Origin: Corallococcus silvisoli
Lineage (GTDB): Bacteria; Myxococcota; Myxococcia; Myxococcales; Myxococcaceae
Assembly (NCBI RefSeq): GCF_009909145.1
Contig: NZ_JAAAPJ010000001.1
Coordinates: forward strand, 1,240,001-1,304,000
Reading direction: 5' to 3'
Length of the DNA: 64,000 bases
The notes under the pieces were generated by a model. It was given only the letters and a program-made list of their open reading frames with translations. It ran no database searches and was not told where the DNA came from. This document shows, piece by piece, positions 41,594 through 50,648 of the stretch. A program made the position numbers and the translations under genes. How positions within the stretch are numbered: position 1 is the stretch's first letter; each line of letters opens with the position of its first letter.

Positions 41594-42622
41594 ATGGTGG
41601 TCGAAGAGGAGCGGTTCTCGGTGCGCATCCTGAAGAGGCTCGTTGGTGGCGTGCTGGTCGTGGCGTTGTTGCTGGGCGGAGCGTTCGTCTGGGGCATGCA
41701 GCGCGTGTCGCGGGCGCGGGCGGCACGCGTCGAGGCCCTGGGGCCGCTGCTCGCGAGGGCGACGGCCGTGGAGTCGCTGAGTCCCGAGGATGCGTGTCTG
41801 GTCGTCGAGGGCTATTACATGAAGCGGGCGAAGGTCCTCACCGCGGAGTGTAGGAACGTCACGATCGAGGCCACGCGCCCCGGGGTCATGAAGTTCCGGG
41901 GGCTGGTCGTGGCCGACGCATGGAGCGATGCGGTCCTGGGGGGAGGCTCCGTCCCGACGCTGTGTCTCTCGAAGGGCCCACGGGGCTGGGAGGTCGCGGG
42001 GGGCTCGCACCAGCTCCTGGACTGCCAGTTCGATCCTCCGACGGGCCCGGAGCTGGCGAAGGAGGCCCTTGCGCAGGTGGAGCAGCGCCGGCGCGCCTGG
42101 ATGGACGACGCGTTCGCGGCGGTGCGAGAGGCGCTGACGCGCCCCGGGTCGGACAAGGAGGTCTGCGAGGGCCTTCCCGCCTTGTCGAGGCGCGACGTGC
42201 TGGTCCTGGATGCGGACCTGCTCGGTGACGACCTCTCGGCGCGGATGGAGCGCACCACGCGCACCGGAGACATGCTCGGCTACCAGTGCATCCCCGCGAT
42301 GAAGGGGCAGGGGCTGAACCTGGGGCCGTGCGCGGCGAACCAGTTCATCAGCCATGTCGTGGTCATCGACGACATCGACGAGCTTCCGCTGAGGGTTGCG
42401 GGGAGCAGCTATTCCGGCGGGCACTATGCCGCGGTGGTGAAGCTCGTGGACGTGCGCAAACACGAGGTCCTCTGTCAGCGCGAGGTGTCCTTCCAGCTCC
42501 CGGAGAAGGTCCTCCTCGTGAAGCGGCAGGACCTGAACTTCGAGTACAGCAAGCAGGTGCGTGCGGCGCTGCGCCAGACCATGGAGACGCTCACCGGAGG
42601 AAAGCTGTCGGCGGAGTTCTAG
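41594..42622 (+). CDS. hypothetical single-pass membrane protein
   Basis: A 342-aa protein with one N-terminal membrane helix (LVGGVLVVALLLGGAFVWGM) and a large soluble domain, presumably periplasmic. It contains many cysteines (for example ACLVVEGYY, ECRNVTIEA, YQCIPAMKG) and a beta-rich middle; no catalytic motif visible. Near the C-terminus is VVKLVDVRKHEVLCQREVSF and a charged helix. I do not recognise a family. It stands alone; the following hairpin probably ends transcription. Confidence 0.75.
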   Translation: MVVEEERFSVRILKRLVGGVLVVALLLGGAFVWGMQRVSRARAARVEALGPLLARATAVESLSPEDACLVVEGYYMKRAKVLTAECRNVTIEATRPGVMKFRGLVVADAWSDAVLGGGSVPTLCLSKGPRGWEVAGGSHQLLDCQFDPPTGPELAKEALAQVEQRRRAWMDDAFAAVREALTRPGSDKEVCEGLPALSRRDVLVLDADLLGDDLSARMERTTRTGDMLGYQCIPAMKGQGLNLGPCAANQFISHVVVIDDIDELPLRVAGSSYSGGHYAAVVKLVDVRKHEVLCQREVSFQLPEKVLLVKRQDLNFEYSKQVRAALRQTMETLTGGKLSAEF

Positions 42623-42636
42623 CAGGGTGGGGAAGG

Positions 42637-42665
42637 GGCCCGGTTCGCAGGCAGGAAGCCGGGCC
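42637..42665 (+). terminator. hairpin after the membrane-protein gene
   Basis: GGCCCGGTTC (42637-42646) pairs with GAAGCCGGGCC (42655-42665) with one bulged base and an 8-nt loop, 14 bp past the stop. No U-tract. Confidence 0.4.
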
Positions 42666-42756
42666 ACTCGTTGAGTTCGCTCTCAACCTTGTCTTCGCGG
42701 GGGCTCGGCGGGCGGAGCTGACGCGGAGCCGTCCAGGCTGTGTGCTTGCGGCAGAA

Positions 42757-43173
42757 TCAATCGACGCAGCGGAAGGTCCTGGAGGTCACTGTGTTCGACT
42801 CGTAGGTGTTGGCGTCGACGACCTTGTATTGGAACTTGATGAAGAAGTACTCGGCGTCGGGATAGAGGCCGTTGTCGCACGGAATGCTGAAGGTCGTGGA
42901 CCCCTGGAACCAGCCATACGGCTCCTCGACGCCGTTCCGCGTGATCAGGTATTGCCACCAGTATTGATAGGGCGCCACGCCTCCCTCGACTTTGCCCAGG
43001 CAATTCAGTTGCTGGTTTTCGCCAGGGAAGCTCACGGCGCAACTCGCGGTTGCTTGAGGAGAGGGGATGAGTGCGTATTCCGTTGCTCTGGGGTCGCTCT
43101 CCGGACTGGTGGTCGGGCCGCCACAGGCACAGGTCACCAGCGCGAATGCCACGACAACAAGACGATGCCTCAT
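42757..43173 (-). CDS. putative lipoprotein
   Basis: A 138-aa protein with a lipoprotein signal (VVAFALVTCACGG, Cys15 or Cys17) and a mature domain rich in aromatic residues and cysteines (GGVAPYQYWWQYLIT, FFIKFQYKVVDANTYESNTV). Looks like a small Ig-like or beta-sandwich domain that might bind a ligand. ATG 43173 is behind a strong AGGAGG. No family recognised. Confidence 0.75.
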   Translation of the reverse strand: MRHRLVVVAFALVTCACGGPTTSPESDPRATEYALIPSPQATASCAVSFPGENQQLNCLGKVEGGVAPYQYWWQYLITRNGVEEPYGWFQGSTTFSIPCDNGLYPDAEYFFIKFQYKVVDANTYESNTVTSRTFRCVD

Positions 43174-43315
43174 TCATACCTCCTGAGTGAGTACCGCGTT
43201 GATTGGGAATTCGATTCTGTCTGGATTGTCATGCCAGGCCCAGATGTCTGGGGGCTGCGTCTGTCGAGTGCTGGACAGTTGTCATTGGGCCTTGGGGAGG
43301 CGCGACGAGCGGAGC

Positions 43316-44092
43316 TCAGAACGAAGGCAGGTCGTTGGCCAGATGGGATGACAATCCCCCATCGACCACCAGCGTCGCGCCGTTGATGTAGCCACCGTAA
43401 GGCCCCGCGACAAAGGCCACCAGGCGGGCCACCTCGTCGGGACTCGCGAACCTTCCCGCGGGGATCCTCCGCAACAGCTCTTTTCGAAACGCGGGATCCG
43501 CCTTCGCCAACATGTCCGTGTCGATGTAGCCAGGACAGATGGCATTGCAGGTGATGCCATGGGCGCCCCACTCGGCGGCGATGGACTTGGAATAGCCGAC
43601 CAGGGCGTGCTTGGTGGCCGCGTAAGTGGAGGAGAGCGCCCCGCCGGACAGCCCAAGGATGGAGGAGATGTTGACGACCCTCCCGAACCCGGCTGCCTTC
43701 ATTCGGGGGAGGGCCCACCGGCAGAGATGGTGGACGGCGTCCATGTTCACGCTGAACAAGGCATCCCACTCGGCCTTGGAGACTTCGTCGGCGCGATGGA
43801 AGGGCCCTCCAAAGCCGGCGTTGTTCACGATGACCCCGGGGACGCCCACCGTGGCCTCCACCCTGGCGAGCATCGCGTCCACCGCCGCTTCGTCGGAGAG
43901 GTCACACGCGAACGCCCATGTCCGGGCACCAGAGGCGAGCAGCTTCTTCTCCTGTCGGGACAGGGCCTCCTCGTCACGCGCCACCAGGACCACCCGGAAG
44001 CCGTTCTCCGCGAGGACGTCCGCGATGGCCGCGCCAATCCCCCGGTTGGCTCCGGTGACCAGCGCCAGGTTCCCACTCGATGGCCGTTCCAT
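43316..44092 (-). CDS. SDR-family oxidoreductase (FabG-like)
   Basis: A 258-aa short-chain dehydrogenase. Cofactor motif TGANRGIG at 13-20, NNAG after residue 90, catalytic Ser in NISSILG and YAATK with Tyr/Lys, then the C-terminal VDGGLSS typical of classical SDRs. These use NAD(P)H to reduce ketones or oxidise alcohols. Its ATG overlaps the stop of the upstream SDR gene (TGATG), so the two reductases are translated together and may act on the same pathway; the substrate is unknown. Confidence 0.9.
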   Translation of the reverse strand: MERPSSGNLALVTGANRGIGAAIADVLAENGFRVVLVARDEEALSRQEKKLLASGARTWAFACDLSDEAAVDAMLARVEATVGVPGVIVNNAGFGGPFHRADEVSKAEWDALFSVNMDAVHHLCRWALPRMKAAGFGRVVNISSILGLSGGALSSTYAATKHALVGYSKSIAAEWGAHGITCNAICPGYIDTDMLAKADPAFRKELLRRIPAGRFASPDEVARLVAFVAGPYGGYINGATLVVDGGLSSHLANDLPSF

Positions 44093-44760
44093 CAGAGGAC
44101 CCCCTTGGAGGGGACGAGGCGGAGCTCATCGACGCGGATGTGCAAGGGCTTGCGGGCGATCTCCCAGATGCACTCGGCTACGTCCTCCACGGACAGCATG
44201 TCGGCGGGGCTGAACTCCGGACGCGACCTCCAGAAGTCCGTGTACACGGCTCCCAACGAGAGGAGCGTGGCCCGGATGGCGTGGGCCTTCCCCTCCTCGT
44301 TCAAGACGCCCGTGAGCCCGCGGACGCCATGCTTGGAGGCCGCATAGGACCCATTCATGGGCAGGGTGAGGTGGTCGCTCACGGAGCCGATGTGGATGAG
44401 CCTCCCGCCGCCATGCGCTCTCATCCGCTTGAACGCCTCGCGCGCGCACAGGAAGGCCCCGGTCAGGTTCACGTCGAGGGTCTTGCGCCAGTCCTGGAGC
44501 GAGGTCTCCTCGATGGAGGTGAAGCATCCAAAGCCTGAGCAGTTCACCAGAAGCGAGAGGGGGCCTGACGCATCCGTCCTGTCGAACAGCGACCTCACGG
44601 AAGCCTCGTCCGTGACGTCCACCCGCATCGAGTCGGATGACTCCGTCAGCACATCATCGGAGGCACAGACAACGTGCAGTCCCTCTGCCCTCAATCTGCT
44701 CGTGACGGCCCTGCCGATGCTGCCCGTCCCGCCGACGACGACCGCATTCTGAACGCTCAT
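44092..44760 (-). CDS. SDR-family protein, first of a coupled pair
   Basis: A 222-aa SDR. The glycine motif GGTGSIG is at 9-15, NCSGFG replaces the usual NNAG, catalytic Ser in HIGSVSDHL, and YAASK retains the catalytic Tyr and Lys. The ATG at 44760 starts a natural N-terminus (SVQNAVVVGG); upstream frame extension is out of context. The altered NNAG motif and shorter C-terminus suggest a divergent function from the second gene, perhaps as an epimerase or partner subunit. One-base overlap with the next gene. Confidence 0.87.
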   Translation of the reverse strand: MSVQNAVVVGGTGSIGRAVTSRLRAEGLHVVCASDDVLTESSDSMRVDVTDEASVRSLFDRTDASGPLSLLVNCSGFGCFTSIEETSLQDWRKTLDVNLTGAFLCAREAFKRMRAHGGGRLIHIGSVSDHLTLPMNGSYAASKHGVRGLTGVLNEEGKAHAIRATLLSLGAVYTDFWRSRPEFSPADMLSVEDVAECIWEIARKPLHIRVDELRLVPSKGVL

Positions 44761-44879
44761 GTCGGGAGAGATATCGGCCGCTGTGCCCCGACACCAGGGG
44801 CAATCGCCGCTGCGCACCTCACCCGCCGCACGGGGCCCCGTGGGGCCCGACGCATTCGAGCCCCGACCCCGCCGGACAA

Positions 44880-46343
44880 TCACAGACGGAAGACGAGGAC
44901 GTCCTTGTCCGCGGGGCTCATCCACACGATGGCGTCCAGGCTGGGGAAGTAGATCGCCCGGCGCCGCGCGATGCCGCTCTGCAATGCAGGCGCGGCGTTG
45001 GCGAAGGTCTTCGGCCGCAGCGTCGCGGGCGTGGTCTTGAGGTCGAGCTCCAGCCACGTCATTCCGCTGTTGAGCTTCGTGTACACCCAGTAGAGGCCCT
45101 CGGTCGGCACCCAGACCATGCCGTGTCCGTCGGTGGCGTGATCGGTGTCGGGGAACGAGGCGAGCGACAGGCCCCCTTCGTAGTTCCACGTCGCGCCCGA
45201 CGACAGCACGGTGTGGGTGGCCACGTCGTAGCGCTGCCAGCGGCCAGGGGAGGCGTAGTTCCCGGCGCTGTTCGGCGGCACGAAGAGCGTCACGATGTCG
45301 CCCTCCTGTGTGTAGGCGGCGCCACTCCAGTCCCAGCTGCCCCAGCTCGCGCGAGGCGCGAGCCAGGTGTTGGTGCGCAGGTCGTAGTCGGCCGCGAAGG
45401 GGCCGGTGGAGCCGCAAGAGCCGATCACCAGCTTCGAGTCGTGGTCGAGCACCGCGATCACCTCCTCCGTGAGCGCGGTGCTGTCGCCGTCGGCGCGCGG
45501 GTGCGTCTTGATCGTCCACTGGTGGCCTGCGAGGGAGTACCGCCACAGCCGGCGGCAGGCGACGACCAGCTCGTTGCTCTCCGGCACGTAGATGAAGCCG
45601 TCATACACGTGCCGCGCCGTGGGATTGCCCATGGGATTGCTCACGGTGCGGTCCCAGAAGATCTCGTCGTAGTACCAGCGGTCGCGCTGCGCCCAGGTGC
45701 CCGCGTCGACCTCGGCGTCGTAGGCCGCGCGCGACTCGGGGCAGCCCGCGAAGGTGCCGGACTCACGGTATGCCTGGCTCCAGAGGTTGGTGTCGCTCGG
45801 CATGTGCTCGATGGACCAGCGCATCAGGTCGAGATCGAAGCGGTAGATGCCATTGTTGCTCGAGTCACCGTGACCGCCGCCGTGACGCCACAGCCGGCGG
45901 CCGGCGAGGTCGAAGGCTGGCGCGTTCCACGCCTCGGTGACGCCGCCCCAGCCCATGCTGCCGTAGTCCCTCCACCCGGGAATGGCGGCCTGCACCTGCG
46001 CCCCGAGGACTTCGAGCTTCGTGCCCGCGACGCTCACCCACCGGCCGTGCGGCACGAGCGCCCAGCTCGATTCATTCACGCGGCCCTCGTTGTCGCGCCC
46101 GGGCGTCCACACGTCGTCGACGAAGGTTCCGGTGTTGGTGCCCTGACCCCAGCCGGGGGAGTCGCCGGCATCACGCACGCCCGCATCGAAGGGCTGCCCC
46201 GCGTCCCGCGTGCCCGCGTCAACGCCGCCGTCGACACCCGCGTCGAGCACTTCGCCCGCGTCGCTCGAAGCCCCCGCGTCGGGGGACGTGAAGGAACCCA
46301 CACACCCCGAGAGCGCCAGCACCGCGATCAGCCATCGTGACAT
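44880..46343 (-). CDS. kelch-like lipoprotein with Asp-Ala-Gly linker
   Basis: A 487-aa lipoprotein: signal with lipobox LALSGCVG (Cys14), then about 60 residues of low-complexity Asp/Ala/Gly/Val repeats (SSDAGEVLDAGVDGGVDAGT), a flexible linker typical of myxobacterial lipoproteins, and a six- or seven-bladed kelch-like propeller with YRFDLDLMRWSIEHMP, VVACRRLWRYSLAGHQWT and NYEGGLSLASFPDTD. No enzymatic residues are visible. Start ATG 46343 chosen over an upstream in-frame start at 46409. Surface-binding role likely. Confidence 0.83.
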   Translation of the reverse strand: MSRWLIAVLALSGCVGSFTSPDAGASSDAGEVLDAGVDGGVDAGTRDAGQPFDAGVRDAGDSPGWGQGTNTGTFVDDVWTPGRDNEGRVNESSWALVPHGRWVSVAGTKLEVLGAQVQAAIPGWRDYGSMGWGGVTEAWNAPAFDLAGRRLWRHGGGHGDSSNNGIYRFDLDLMRWSIEHMPSDTNLWSQAYRESGTFAGCPESRAAYDAEVDAGTWAQRDRWYYDEIFWDRTVSNPMGNPTARHVYDGFIYVPESNELVVACRRLWRYSLAGHQWTIKTHPRADGDSTALTEEVIAVLDHDSKLVIGSCGSTGPFAADYDLRTNTWLAPRASWGSWDWSGAAYTQEGDIVTLFVPPNSAGNYASPGRWQRYDVATHTVLSSGATWNYEGGLSLASFPDTDHATDGHGMVWVPTEGLYWVYTKLNSGMTWLELDLKTTPATLRPKTFANAAPALQSGIARRRAIYFPSLDAIVWMSPADKDVLVFRL

Positions 46344-46502
46344 GACTCTCAGTGTAAATGGTTCACGGGCGGACGCATAAGTGGGACGGAGACCCCAGGC
46401 GCCTGGCAACCCGAGACGTCGTCTTCCCCGCCTCCAACAACAGCCGTACTGCCTCGCCTTGGAGCGCTTGGGTCCAGCCAGTGGCCGCGCCCCCGGTGCA
46501 GC

Positions 46503-48290
46503 CTACGGCGTCTGCGCCGCATCCCGTTTTCCGAGCGGGCGGTGAAGGCGCACGCCCTTGAAGGTGAGCGACGCCCCGTCCGCCCCGTCCGTGGCGCGGA
46601 GCACCTCTCCCCGGCCTCGGCCCAGGCCCGCGACGGCCGCGAGGTCAGCACCTGCTGGATCCAGCACCGCTGTCACCGCTCCGTCGTAGAGCGGGCCCCT
46701 GTAGGAGAGCAGAAGCATTCCGCCCGCCTCGCTCAGCACGACCTCGTCAATCAGCTCGCGAGGGTGGCCGGGTGAAATCCGGTAAGCGCCCAGCCGCGCA
46801 CGCCACGACTCCGGCATGGGGGATGGGGCGATGCGGGTCCCGAACAGGCCCTCGCCTTGCGTCTCCGAATAGCCAATCAGCAGCGTGTGACTCCCCGACT
46901 GCTGGAAGGTGAGCCACAGAGGGGCGTCGCCCACCTGGGCCCTGAAGAGACCTTGTTGGTGCGGCACCAGCTCGAGCACGAGGTCGCCGACCGTCGCCAC
47001 CAGATTCTCCCCCCGCACTTCCATGTGCATCGGGCCCGCGTCGGTCGAGTAGAGCCCCGCCCATGACGCGAGCGCTTCGGGGGGCCGCGGCTCGGGTTGC
47101 GCGGTGGGCGACGAAGGCTGGGCAACCACCTGGCCCGTCTTCACCTTCAGGGCGCGCGCGAGCACCTCCCGCGCGAGACCATTGACGAGCCCACCCGCGC
47201 TGTCTGTGTTGGACATCACGACCACGCCAAGGCGGTGCTCCGGCACCAACGCCACGATCGCGTTGAAATAGAGTGCACCGCCGTCGTGCTCCACCATCCG
47301 CACGGATCCTCCGCCCTTCAGGGGCACGTCGTGCAGGTACCAGGCGAGCCCGATGCGTGTGCCCACGTCGAGCGGATGGCCGGCGTTCTGCTCACGCCAC
47401 AGCTCCTGGAGGGACTCGGGCTGGAGGACCTGCTGGCCGTCGAAGCGGCCGCCATCCAGGAGCATGAGGACGAAGTGGCTCACGTCCTCCACCGAGCCAC
47501 GCAAGCCTCCCGCGGGCCCTTCGCTCTCCAGCCAGTACGGGGGAACGTTCTCTGGCGGCAGGGCGCCATAACCCTTGGCCAGCCGCTCTGAAATGGCAGG
47601 TGTCACGCGGAACGCGGAGTGCTCCATGCGCAACGGCCCGAAGAGGTGCTGCTGCATGAATGTGTCGAAGTCACTCCCCGAGGCTGTCTCCACCGCGCGG
47701 CCCGCGATGACGAAGCCCGTGTTGCTGTAGGCGTGGAGGGTGCCCACGGGCCACGCGCGGTGTTCTTCCCGGAGCGCTTCCACGCGCTCGGCGAGGGTGA
47801 GGGGGCGGGGCGAGAAGCCGCCCCCGACCTGCTCGGGGATGCCCGCGTGGTGCGTGAGCAGGTTCCGCAGGGTGATGGGGCCGCTGGAGAACCGGGCCTG
47901 CATGCTGAACGCTGGGATGACCTCCTCGATGGGTTGGTCCAGTTGGGCGCGTCGCGCTTCCACGAGCTGCATGACGGCGGACGCCGTGAAGACCTTGGCC
48001 ACCGAGCCCAAGGGATAGACGGTCTGGGGCGTGGCCTGGAGCCCGGCCTCTGCGTCGGCCATGCCGAAGCCCTGGGACCAGACCACCTTGTCGCCATCGA
48101 CCAGCGCGACGCTCAGGCCCTTCACTCCGGCTTGAGTCAGGGCGAGGGGGATTTCTCGCTCGAACCTTCGCTTCAGCGCGGCGTAGTCCGGGCTGGAGGG
48201 AGGTGGGGCGTCAGCACAGGCCGCGGCGAAGGTGCAGGCGAGCAGCAGCGCCAGAAGGCCGCGGCGTGGGGCAAGCGGGTGTGGGTGCAT
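46503..48290 (-). CDS. class C beta-lactamase-like serine hydrolase (lipoprotein)
   Basis: A 595-aa lipoprotein (FAAACADA, Cys25). The beta-lactamase/transpeptidase-like domain (residues 35-390) has catalytic SVAK (Ser96, Lys99), YSN in LHAYSNTGF and the HxG motif in MVEHDGGAL. The C-terminal ~200 residues are a lipocalin-like beta-barrel (DUF3471/pab87-type) that occurs in peptidases and esterases of this class. Such enzymes act as D-amino-acid peptidases, esterases or penicillin-binding-protein relatives; no evidence for true beta-lactamase activity. It is the last gene before the two-component operon and on the same strand. Confidence 0.88.
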   Translation of the reverse strand: MHPHPLAPRRGLLALLLACTFAAACADAPPPSSPDYAALKRRFEREIPLALTQAGVKGLSVALVDGDKVVWSQGFGMADAEAGLQATPQTVYPLGSVAKVFTASAVMQLVEARRAQLDQPIEEVIPAFSMQARFSSGPITLRNLLTHHAGIPEQVGGGFSPRPLTLAERVEALREEHRAWPVGTLHAYSNTGFVIAGRAVETASGSDFDTFMQQHLFGPLRMEHSAFRVTPAISERLAKGYGALPPENVPPYWLESEGPAGGLRGSVEDVSHFVLMLLDGGRFDGQQVLQPESLQELWREQNAGHPLDVGTRIGLAWYLHDVPLKGGGSVRMVEHDGGALYFNAIVALVPEHRLGVVVMSNTDSAGGLVNGLAREVLARALKVKTGQVVAQPSSPTAQPEPRPPEALASWAGLYSTDAGPMHMEVRGENLVATVGDLVLELVPHQQGLFRAQVGDAPLWLTFQQSGSHTLLIGYSETQGEGLFGTRIAPSPMPESWRARLGAYRISPGHPRELIDEVVLSEAGGMLLLSYRGPLYDGAVTAVLDPAGADLAAVAGLGRGRGEVLRATDGADGASLTFKGVRLHRPLGKRDAAQTP

Positions 48291-48378
48291 CGACGTCTCC
48301 CATGGCCCGGGGTTCGGGCTCGCGGAGACTCTTTTCAGAGCGTGGCGCCCGGCGCCGTGGGAGTCGCGTCAGCGATTG

Positions 48379-49785
48379 TCACCGTTTGTCACCGCGCACC
48401 GCCTGGGCGTCGGGCCAGGACAGCGCGACGCGTGCGCCCCCCAGGGAGGACTCCGTCACCCACGCCTGGCCCCGGTGCGCCTGCATGATGCGGTGGGTGA
48501 TGGCCAGCCCCAGGCCGTGGCCCCCCGTCTTGCGGTTGCGGCTGTCGTCCAGACGGGTGAAGGGGAGGAACAGTCGCTCACGCTCGGTGGAAGGAATGCC
48601 AGGCCCGTCGTCATCCACGGCGATGGTGCAGTGGGCCGCATCCCGGCTCACATGGACGTGCACCTCCGAGCGGGCGTGGCGCTGCGCATTCCGGAGGAGG
48701 TTGCCGAGCGCCCGGCGCAGATAGCGCCCGGAGCCCTCCGCCTCCACGGTGCCCTCCGCATGGAGCTGGAGCCTCAGGTCCGGGCTGAACACGGCGAGCT
48801 GGCGGAACAGCTCCGTCACCATCGCCGTCAGGTCCACGCGTTCCCGCTCCAGAGGGGGCGCGTCGCGATGCAGGCGTGCGAACGTCAGGAACTCCTCGGT
48901 GAGCTGATCCAACTCGTCCACGTCCTGTTCCATGTCGGCCAGCTGCGCGTGGAGCGCGGCCACTTCTTGCGTTTCGCGCGCGAGGTGCAGGGCGAAGTGC
49001 AGGCGGGAGATGGGGGTGCGCAGCTCGTGGGAGATCGCCTGCAGGCTGGCCTGCTGCTCCTGGCTCATGCGCTGGATTCGCTCCGCCATGTCGTTGAACG
49101 TCCGCGCCAGGTGGCCCATGGGCTCTGGCCCTCGGGCCTCCGCTCGGGCTTGGAGGTCACCCTGTCCGAAGGTGCTCGCGGTCGCCGCCAGCCGCGTGAC
49201 GTGCCGGTACATCGGCCACGTGAGCGCCAGCACCGCGAGCCCGAGCACGGCGAGCAGCACGGCGGTCTCTGGCGCGAGGAACTCAATCGCCCGCTCTGGG
49301 CTGGGGCCGAGCCGGAGTTCCTGCACCACGACCTGCTCCGAGCCGCGAAGTGGAAGGGCCAGGAACACCCGGTCCCCCGTGACGCCCGAGGACTTCATCC
49401 AGGCCGAGGGCACGCCCCGCGCGAGCCGCTGTCGGACGCGCTCTGGCGGATTCATGCCCAGCACTTCGCCCTGGGCGCGCAGCTCGATGGGGTAGTCGAA
49501 GTGCCGCCGCCATTCGGCCACGACCTCGCCCCACCGCTCCCGAGGCTGGGAGAGAAGCTCCTGCTCGATGAGCCATTGCAGCCCCTGGGTGAGGCCCTCC
49601 AGCTCGCGGCCCGAGGTCTCCGCGTGGGCCGCTGCCTGCTCCGCGTCGAGCGCTTGGGGCGGCAGCCGCTGCGTGGACATTCGCACCATCACGACGAGCG
49701 CGACGATGATGGCGGCGACGATGCCCGCGTACATCCGGAAGAAGAGCCCGCCCCATTGGTGGGGTGGGCCCACGCGCGGATTCAT
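48379..49785 (-). CDS. sensor histidine kinase (HAMP type)
   Basis: A 468-aa kinase with two membrane helices (YAGIVAAIIVALVVMVRMST near 20-38, and LAVLGLAVLALTWPMYRHVT), a periplasmic sensor of about 150 residues, a HAMP linker, H-box AISHELRTPISRLHFALHLA, N-box NLLRNAQRHARS, G boxes DDDGPGIP and GHGLGLAITH. The architecture is RstB/EnvZ-like. I chose the ATG at 49785 (GGAAGAGG upstream); one at 49884 adds 33 low-complexity residues. It lies directly downstream of its response regulator. Signal unknown. Confidence 0.88.
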   Translation of the reverse strand: MNPRVGPPHQWGGLFFRMYAGIVAAIIVALVVMVRMSTQRLPPQALDAEQAAAHAETSGRELEGLTQGLQWLIEQELLSQPRERWGEVVAEWRRHFDYPIELRAQGEVLGMNPPERVRQRLARGVPSAWMKSSGVTGDRVFLALPLRGSEQVVVQELRLGPSPERAIEFLAPETAVLLAVLGLAVLALTWPMYRHVTRLAATASTFGQGDLQARAEARGPEPMGHLARTFNDMAERIQRMSQEQQASLQAISHELRTPISRLHFALHLARETQEVAALHAQLADMEQDVDELDQLTEEFLTFARLHRDAPPLERERVDLTAMVTELFRQLAVFSPDLRLQLHAEGTVEAEGSGRYLRRALGNLLRNAQRHARSEVHVHVSRDAAHCTIAVDDDGPGIPSTERERLFLPFTRLDDSRNRKTGGHGLGLAITHRIMQAHRGQAWVTESSLGGARVALSWPDAQAVRGDKR

Positions 49786-49920
49786 CACGCGAGCGCCTCT
49801 TCCGCTCTCGTGCCGAGGCGGTCCTGGCGTCGAGGGGACTCCCTGGGCGGCGAGGGTCGCGTCACGTGCCTCTGGACGTGTCATGGGTTGGGTCGGGCAG
49901 TGCGTGCCCCGGGGCTCGTC

Positions 49921-50637
49921 CTAATCCGGCGTGCAGAAGTAGCCACGGCCGCGCACCGTCTTGATGATCCGGTGTGGCGGCTGTTCGTCGCCCAGCTTCC
50001 GGCGCAGCTTGGAGATGCGCATGTCGATGGAGCGGTCCAGCCCATCGTGCTCGATGCCGCGAAGTGACGAGAGCAGGTCATCCCGGCTGAGCACCTCCGG
50101 GGCGCTGCGTGCCAGCAGCCACAGCAGGTCGAACTCGGCATCCGTCAGGTGCACGGGGGCGTCCGCGAGGCTCACCGTGCGCAGGACGCTGTCGATGCGC
50201 AGCCGCACCGCCGGAAGCCACCGACTGTCGCGAGCCGGTACCGCGGGCCCTCGGGTGGTACGGCGGAAGAGGGCTCGCAGCCGGGACAGGAGCACATGGG
50301 GGCGCACGGGTTTGGTGAGGTAGTCGTCCGCGCCCGTATCGAGTGCCACCACCTCGTGAATGTCCTCGTCCAGGGCGGTGAGCATGAGGATCCAGCCCGA
50401 GAAGATGGCGCGCGCTTGCCGGCAGACCTCGATGCCATCCATGCCGGGCAGGAGGATGTCGAGGACGAGGCAGTCCGGTGGGTCGCTCCGGAGGGCGGCG
50501 AGCGCGGCGGGACCCTCTGTCACGGTCCTGACTTGGAAGCCCTGGCCCTTCAGGAAGGTGCTGACCAGTTCGGCCAGCCGTTCATCGTCCTCGACGAGGA
50601 GTATGGACCGAGGGTTCTCCATGGCTCGCGTCAGCAT
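49921..50637 (-). CDS. OmpR/RstA-family response regulator
   Basis: A 238-aa regulator: receiver domain (ILLVEDDERLAELVSTFLKG, Asp in CLVLDILLPGMDG, Lys in DYLTKPVRP) and OmpR-type winged helix (VHLTDAEFDLLWLLARSAPE, then MRISKLRRKLGDEQPPHRII and TVRGRGYF). Start could be 50637 or the ATG at 50622. The gene lies between the secreted protein upstream (11 bp) and the kinase downstream, forming a compact operon. The regulon is unknown; envelope proteins such as the adjacent serine hydrolase are candidates. Confidence 0.9.
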   Translation of the reverse strand: MLTRAMENPRSILLVEDDERLAELVSTFLKGQGFQVRTVTEGPAALAALRSDPPDCLVLDILLPGMDGIEVCRQARAIFSGWILMLTALDEDIHEVVALDTGADDYLTKPVRPHVLLSRLRALFRRTTRGPAVPARDSRWLPAVRLRIDSVLRTVSLADAPVHLTDAEFDLLWLLARSAPEVLSRDDLLSSLRGIEHDGLDRSIDMRISKLRRKLGDEQPPHRIIKTVRGRGYFCTPD

Positions 50638-50648
50638 CTAGCATCCGG

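Noticed and set aside
44761..45546. Upstream extension of the first SDR frame (484 codons)
   Set aside because: Overlaps the kelch-like lipoprotein gene and lacks protein-like content; the ATG at 44760 gives a natural SDR N-terminus.
48232..50067. Plus-strand frame of 611 codons across the serine hydrolase and kinase genes
   Set aside because: Spans two clear minus-strand genes and reads as charged low-complexity sequence.
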